This document shows positions 5,912-8,041 of a DNA stretch of 8,041 bases, one piece after another. The notes beneath the pieces were generated by a model, which saw nothing but the letters and a program-made list of their open reading frames with translations, was not told the origin of the DNA and did not search any database. Made by a program: the position numbers and the translations under genes. Position 1 is the stretch's first letter. Every line of letters starts with the position of its first letter. Source of the stretch: Calditrichota bacterium (GTDB lineage Bacteria; Calditrichota; Calditrichia; Calditrichales; Calditrichaceae); the NCBI GenBank assembly GCA_024278715.1, contig JAJRSN010000231.1:1-8041 (forward strand), in the 5' to 3' direction.

Positions 5912-6369
5912 TAATATTCGAACCGATTTATAATAATATCCATGATTTCTTCGCGCGTCGAAGCGTTTAAAAGCATTTCGCGAATCTCTTTATTTTTTAA
6001 ATTGCGCGAAATAATAGCCAGGGTTTGAATGTGAGGACCCGAGGTGTCGCGCGGAGAAAGAACCAAAAAGATCAGGTTTGCCGGTTTACCGTCCAGCGAT
6101 TCAAAATCAACTCCGTCTTTTTTAACCCCAAAGGCTAGTTCCAGCCGTTCCACTCCGTCGGTTTTGGCGTGGGGTATGGCAAGACCGTTCTCCAATCCCG
6201 TGCTCAGATACCCCTCCCGGGCAAGAACATCCTGCAGCGCCACTTCGCGATCCAGCAGACGATTGTTCTTGTAAAGCAAATCAAGTAATTCCTCGATAAT
6301 CTGAAATTTCGTCTGCCCTTTCAGGTTGGGCTCAATATGCTCTTTAGGCAAATAATCGTATAATTTCAT
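5911..6369 (-). CDS. PTS EIIA type-2 (fructose/mannitol/PtsN-like) domain protein
   Basis: This family accepts a phosphoryl group from HPr or NPr on a histidine, to feed a sugar transporter or, in PtsN-like members, to regulate. The 152 residues are a single complete domain. The phosphorylation site lies in GLAIPHAKTDGV (62-73) with His67. The second conserved His113 sits in SPRDTSGPHIQTLAIISRNL (105-124). Both positions match the mannitol EIIA pair. No EIIB, EIIC, HPr or EI gene is in view, so a regulatory PtsN-type role is more likely than transport. This cannot be settled here. GGAG five bases before ATG 6369 supports the start. It is the first gene of a three-gene operon with the prenyl synthase and NlpC/P60 peptidase, behind a strong promoter. 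Confidence 0.9.
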   Translation of the reverse strand: MKLYDYLPKEHIEPNLKGQTKFQIIEELLDLLYKNNRLLDREVALQDVLAREGYLSTGLENGLAIPHAKTDGVERLELAFGVKKDGVDFESLDGKPANLIFLVLSPRDTSGPHIQTLAIISRNLKNKEIREMLLNASTREEIMDIIINRFEY

Positions 6370-6395
6370 CTTTACTCCATCTCCGTAAAATTAAA

Positions 6396-6424
6396 AATAT
6401 ATCTAATTATTAAAATTATGTCAA
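6396..6424 (-). promoter_or_regulatory. Strong sigma-70 promoter of the EIIA-prenyl synthase-peptidase operon
   Basis: On the minus strand TTGACA (6419-6424, perfect -35) and TATATT (6396-6401, 5 of 6) are spaced by exactly 17 bases. Transcription would begin near 6389, about 20 bases before ATG 6369, with the ribosome binding site in between. This is the best promoter match in the window. Confidence 0.75.
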
Positions 6425-6641
6425 ACCTTAAATTGAATTGTCTATCGTAAAATTACTACAAAATTTCGTTATTCTCTAAAACTTTTTATTGCAAACGATC
6501 TTTTTTTAGCTCATAGTCAATAGAATGAATGAGTTACTGCGCTCCGTAATTATCGTGTCATGGCTGCATTTCAGGGGATTGTTTTAATTTTCCTGAAAAA
6601 TAACAGTACTTATCGGGAAGAATTTCAAATTTCCTTCTTTT

Positions 6642-6872
6642 GTGTTATTAACCGTAATCGTATTTACGACGTTTTGTTTTTTTACTTTGTTAACAAAATC
6701 CGTCCCATCGCCCGAGTCTCTCATCAGGACTTCCTGCTGTAACGAACCGAGCTGGCAAAAAGATCAAATCCTCGTTATTCCCTTAGAAAAACCGCCTGTC
6801 AAATGTCTGAAAAAGGGAAGGGAAAGTCTTATCCTTCCGACTGTTTTTCCGCCCGGTTTAACTATCCGATAA
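6642..6872 (+). CDS. Doubtful small secreted or membrane-anchored protein, 76 residues
   Basis: I do not recognise this protein. Starting from GTG at 6642, it has a hydrophobic N-terminus (VIVFTTFCFFTLL), a possible cleavage region near SVPSPES, and then a short polar tail with a Cys-Cys pair and one further Cys. Codons in the second half (GAA, AAA, CCG, ATC, GTT) resemble those of neighbouring genes. Against it, no ribosome binding site precedes the GTG, no ATG is available in frame, and no family is recognised. It could be a gene remnant or chance. A weak hairpin (GGAAGG 6816-6821 with CCTTCC 6833-6838) lies inside it. Confidence 0.2.
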   Translation: MLLTVIVFTTFCFFTLLTKSVPSPESLIRTSCCNEPSWQKDQILVIPLEKPPVKCLKKGRESLILPTVFPPGLTIR

Positions 6873-6960
6873 CGCGAAAAACCAATATAATAAAAAACGA
6901 ATACAGAGTTTGATAAAAATCGATTTCAATTCCGAAAGAAAAAATTTTTATTTATGCTAT

Positions 6961-6988
6961 TTGATTATTAGTTTTAATGCTTTAAAAT
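6961..6988 (+). promoter_or_regulatory. Candidate sigma-70 promoter of the nucleoside phosphorylase gene
   Basis: TTGATT (6961-6966) and TAAAAT (6983-6988) are spaced by 16 bases. Transcription would start near 6995, leaving a leader of about 16 bases that still includes the ribosome binding site. Confidence 0.45.
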
Positions 6989-6998
6989 TAAAGAATAC

Positions 6999-7003
6999 AG
7001 GGA
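6999..7003 (+). promoter_or_regulatory. Ribosome binding site of the nucleoside phosphorylase gene
   Basis: AGGGA lies seven bases before ATG 7011. It favours this start over the in-frame ATG at 7020, from which it would be 16 bases away. Confidence 0.6.
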
Positions 7004-7010
7004 TTATTCT

Positions 7011-8041
7011 ATGCTAAGCATGTACGAAATTATCAGGAAAAAACGAGACGGACTGCGATTAACCGAAGAAGAAATCCGTTTTGTAATTAAAGGCTACACC
7101 AAGGGACGCGTTCCGGACTATCAAATGGCTTCTTTATTGATGGCGATGTTCATCCGCGGGCTGGACGAAAAGGAGTCGCGGGTTTATACCGACGCCATGC
7201 TTAATTCGGGACAGATCATCGATCTGAGCGATATTCCGGGCATTAAGGTGGATAAGCACAGTACGGGCGGAGTGGGCGATAAGGTGTCTATTATTTTAGC
7301 GCCGATCGTCGCCGCAGCGGGAGTTCCCGTGCCCATGATCTCCGGAAGGGGATTGGGACACACGGGAGGTACATTGGATAAATTGGAAAGCATTCCCGGC
7401 TTTCGGGTTAATTTGACTATTCCCGAATTTAAAGAGCGCCTGCAAAAAGTCGGCGCCTGTTTAATCGGGCAGACCGAAGAGATCGTTCCGGCGGACAAAA
7501 AAATATACGCCTTGCGCGATGTCACCGCTACAATCGAGTCCATTCCTTTGATTTGCGGAAGCATTATGAGCAAAAAGATTGCCGAGGGTATCGACGCCCT
7601 GGTTCTTGACATCAAGACCGGCAGCGGCGCCTTTATGAAAGAATACGAACAATCGAAGGAACTCGCCAGACAACTCATCGGGATCGGCGAACAATTTAAT
7701 AAGCGTACCATGGCTTATATTACAAATATGAATCAACCTCTGGGTAACGCCGTGGGAAACTGGCTGGAAATAAAAGAATGCCTCGATACTCTTAACGGAA
7801 ACGGTCCGGCGGATCTTGTTGAAGTCACCCTGACTCTGGCGGGAACGATGATTTACCTCGGTGAAAAAGCCGACAGCATTGAAGACGGAATTGACAAGGC
7901 GCGCGAAATTCTTAAATCGGGCGCAGCCATGGATAAATTTCTGGAGATTGTGGTCGCTCAAAACGGAGACACGCATTTCTTATTTCATCCCGATCAGTAT
8001 CCCCAAACCAGGTACGAAACGGAAGTTAAAGCTTCGACCGC
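7011..8041 (+). CDS. Pyrimidine-nucleoside (thymidine) phosphorylase, 3' end missing
   Basis: This enzyme splits thymidine, and in the broad-range form also uridine, with phosphate to give the base and (deoxy)ribose-1-phosphate in nucleoside salvage. The first 343 residues are present; family members have about 430-440, so roughly 90 are missing at the right edge. Residues 1-70 are the helical alpha domain (EIIRKKRDG, LTEEEIRFVIKG). Phosphate- and base-binding motifs follow: DKHSTGGVGDK (81-91), the family signature SGRGLGHTGGTLDKLESIPG (111-130), and ALRDVTATIESIPL (167-180). The counterparts of the E. coli DeoA active-site residues His85, Arg171, Ser186 and Lys190 are His83, Arg169, Ser184 and Lys188, all conserved. 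Whether it is thymidine-specific (DeoA) or broad (Pdp) cannot be decided from this part. The gene has its own promoter, divergent from the EIIA operon. Confidence 0.94.
   Translation, partial: MLSMYEIIRKKRDGLRLTEEEIRFVIKGYTKGRVPDYQMASLLMAMFIRGLDEKESRVYTDAMLNSGQIIDLSDIPGIKVDKHSTGGVGDKVSIILAPIVAAAGVPVPMISGRGLGHTGGTLDKLESIPGFRVNLTIPEFKERLQKVGACLIGQTEEIVPADKKIYALRDVTATIESIPLICGSIMSKKIAEGIDALVLDIKTGSGAFMKEYEQSKELARQLIGIGEQFNKRTMAYITNMNQPLGNAVGNWLEIKECLDTLNGNGPADLVEVTLTLAGTMIYLGEKADSIEDGIDKAREILKSGAAMDKFLEIVVAQNGDTHFLFHPDQYPQTRYETEVKAST

Larger units (their letters stand above)
6370..7010. other. Divergent intergenic region, 641 bases
   Basis: This lies between the EIIA operon and the pyrimidine-nucleoside phosphorylase gene. 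Positions 6370-6540 and 6880-7010 are AT-rich and hold the two outward promoters. Positions 6700-6870 have a base composition closer to coding DNA and contain the doubtful small ORF described separately. No tRNA, riboswitch, mobile element or clear intrinsic terminator was recognised. A divergent pair needs no terminator here. Confidence 0.6.

Noticed and set aside
6560..6742. 60-residue plus-strand open frame in the divergent gap
   Set aside because: No ribosome binding site, no motif, AT-driven composition, and it conflicts with the somewhat better frame starting at 6642.
6816..6848. Hairpin GGAAGG/CCTTCC followed by TTTTT, a possible terminator
   Set aside because: The stem has only six pairs with an 11-base loop, and the T-run begins five bases after it, too weak and too far for an intrinsic terminator.
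7184..7976. Two long minus-strand open frames opposite the nucleoside phosphorylase gene
   Set aside because: They lie wholly under a clearly conserved gene and have no recognisable motifs; antisense shadows.

Overview
The window (about 46-47 % G+C by eye) looks like chromosomal DNA of a Gram-negative bacterium. Two predicted lipoprotein cell-wall hydrolases, a signal-peptide FecR-domain protein, a PTS EIIA-like protein and a DUF2851 protein point to the Bacteroidota/Calditrichota (FCB) side of the tree. That placement is an inference from gene content, not from a marker gene. Nothing indicates a phage, plasmid, insertion sequence, CRISPR array, tRNA or rRNA.

Layout, left to right. Positions 1-1384 (-) hold the N-terminal part of a secreted FecR-domain protein with glucodextranase-B/Ig-like repeats, cut by the left edge. 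After a 245-base gap, 1630-2612 (-) holds a two-gene unit: a DUF350 membrane protein followed by an SLT-type lytic transglycosylase lipoprotein, joined by a TTGA stop/start overlap. Upstream of it is a long imperfect inverted repeat (2682-2728), then the DUF2851 gene (2733-4034, -). An 85-base AT-rich region with a promoter and an operator-like palindrome separates this from a divergent XRE repressor gene (4120-4476, +). The repressor's stop codon overlaps the stop of a convergent NlpC/P60 endopeptidase gene.

That peptidase is the last gene of a tight three-gene minus-strand operon, EIIA (PtsN/fructose type) - short-chain polyprenyl diphosphate synthase - NlpC/P60 lipoprotein (6369 down to 4473). 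Its junctions are a TAATG overlap and a GTGA overlap, and a near-consensus sigma-70 promoter (6396-6424) lies in front. A 640-base, mostly AT-rich divergent region follows, with at most one doubtful small secreted-protein ORF. Then comes a pyrimidine-nucleoside/thymidine phosphorylase gene (7011 onward, +), cut by the right edge.

Working together: the common theme is the envelope (two wall hydrolases, a small membrane protein, a secreted FecR protein, and a prenyl-diphosphate synthase under the same promoter as a wall hydrolase), next to nucleoside salvage. No clearly new system is visible. The parts most worth a second look are the divergent XRE/DUF2851 pair with its shared operator region, the possible cryptic nuclease core in DUF2851, the inverted repeat after the DUF2851 stop, and the coupled EIIA-prenyl synthase-peptidase operon.
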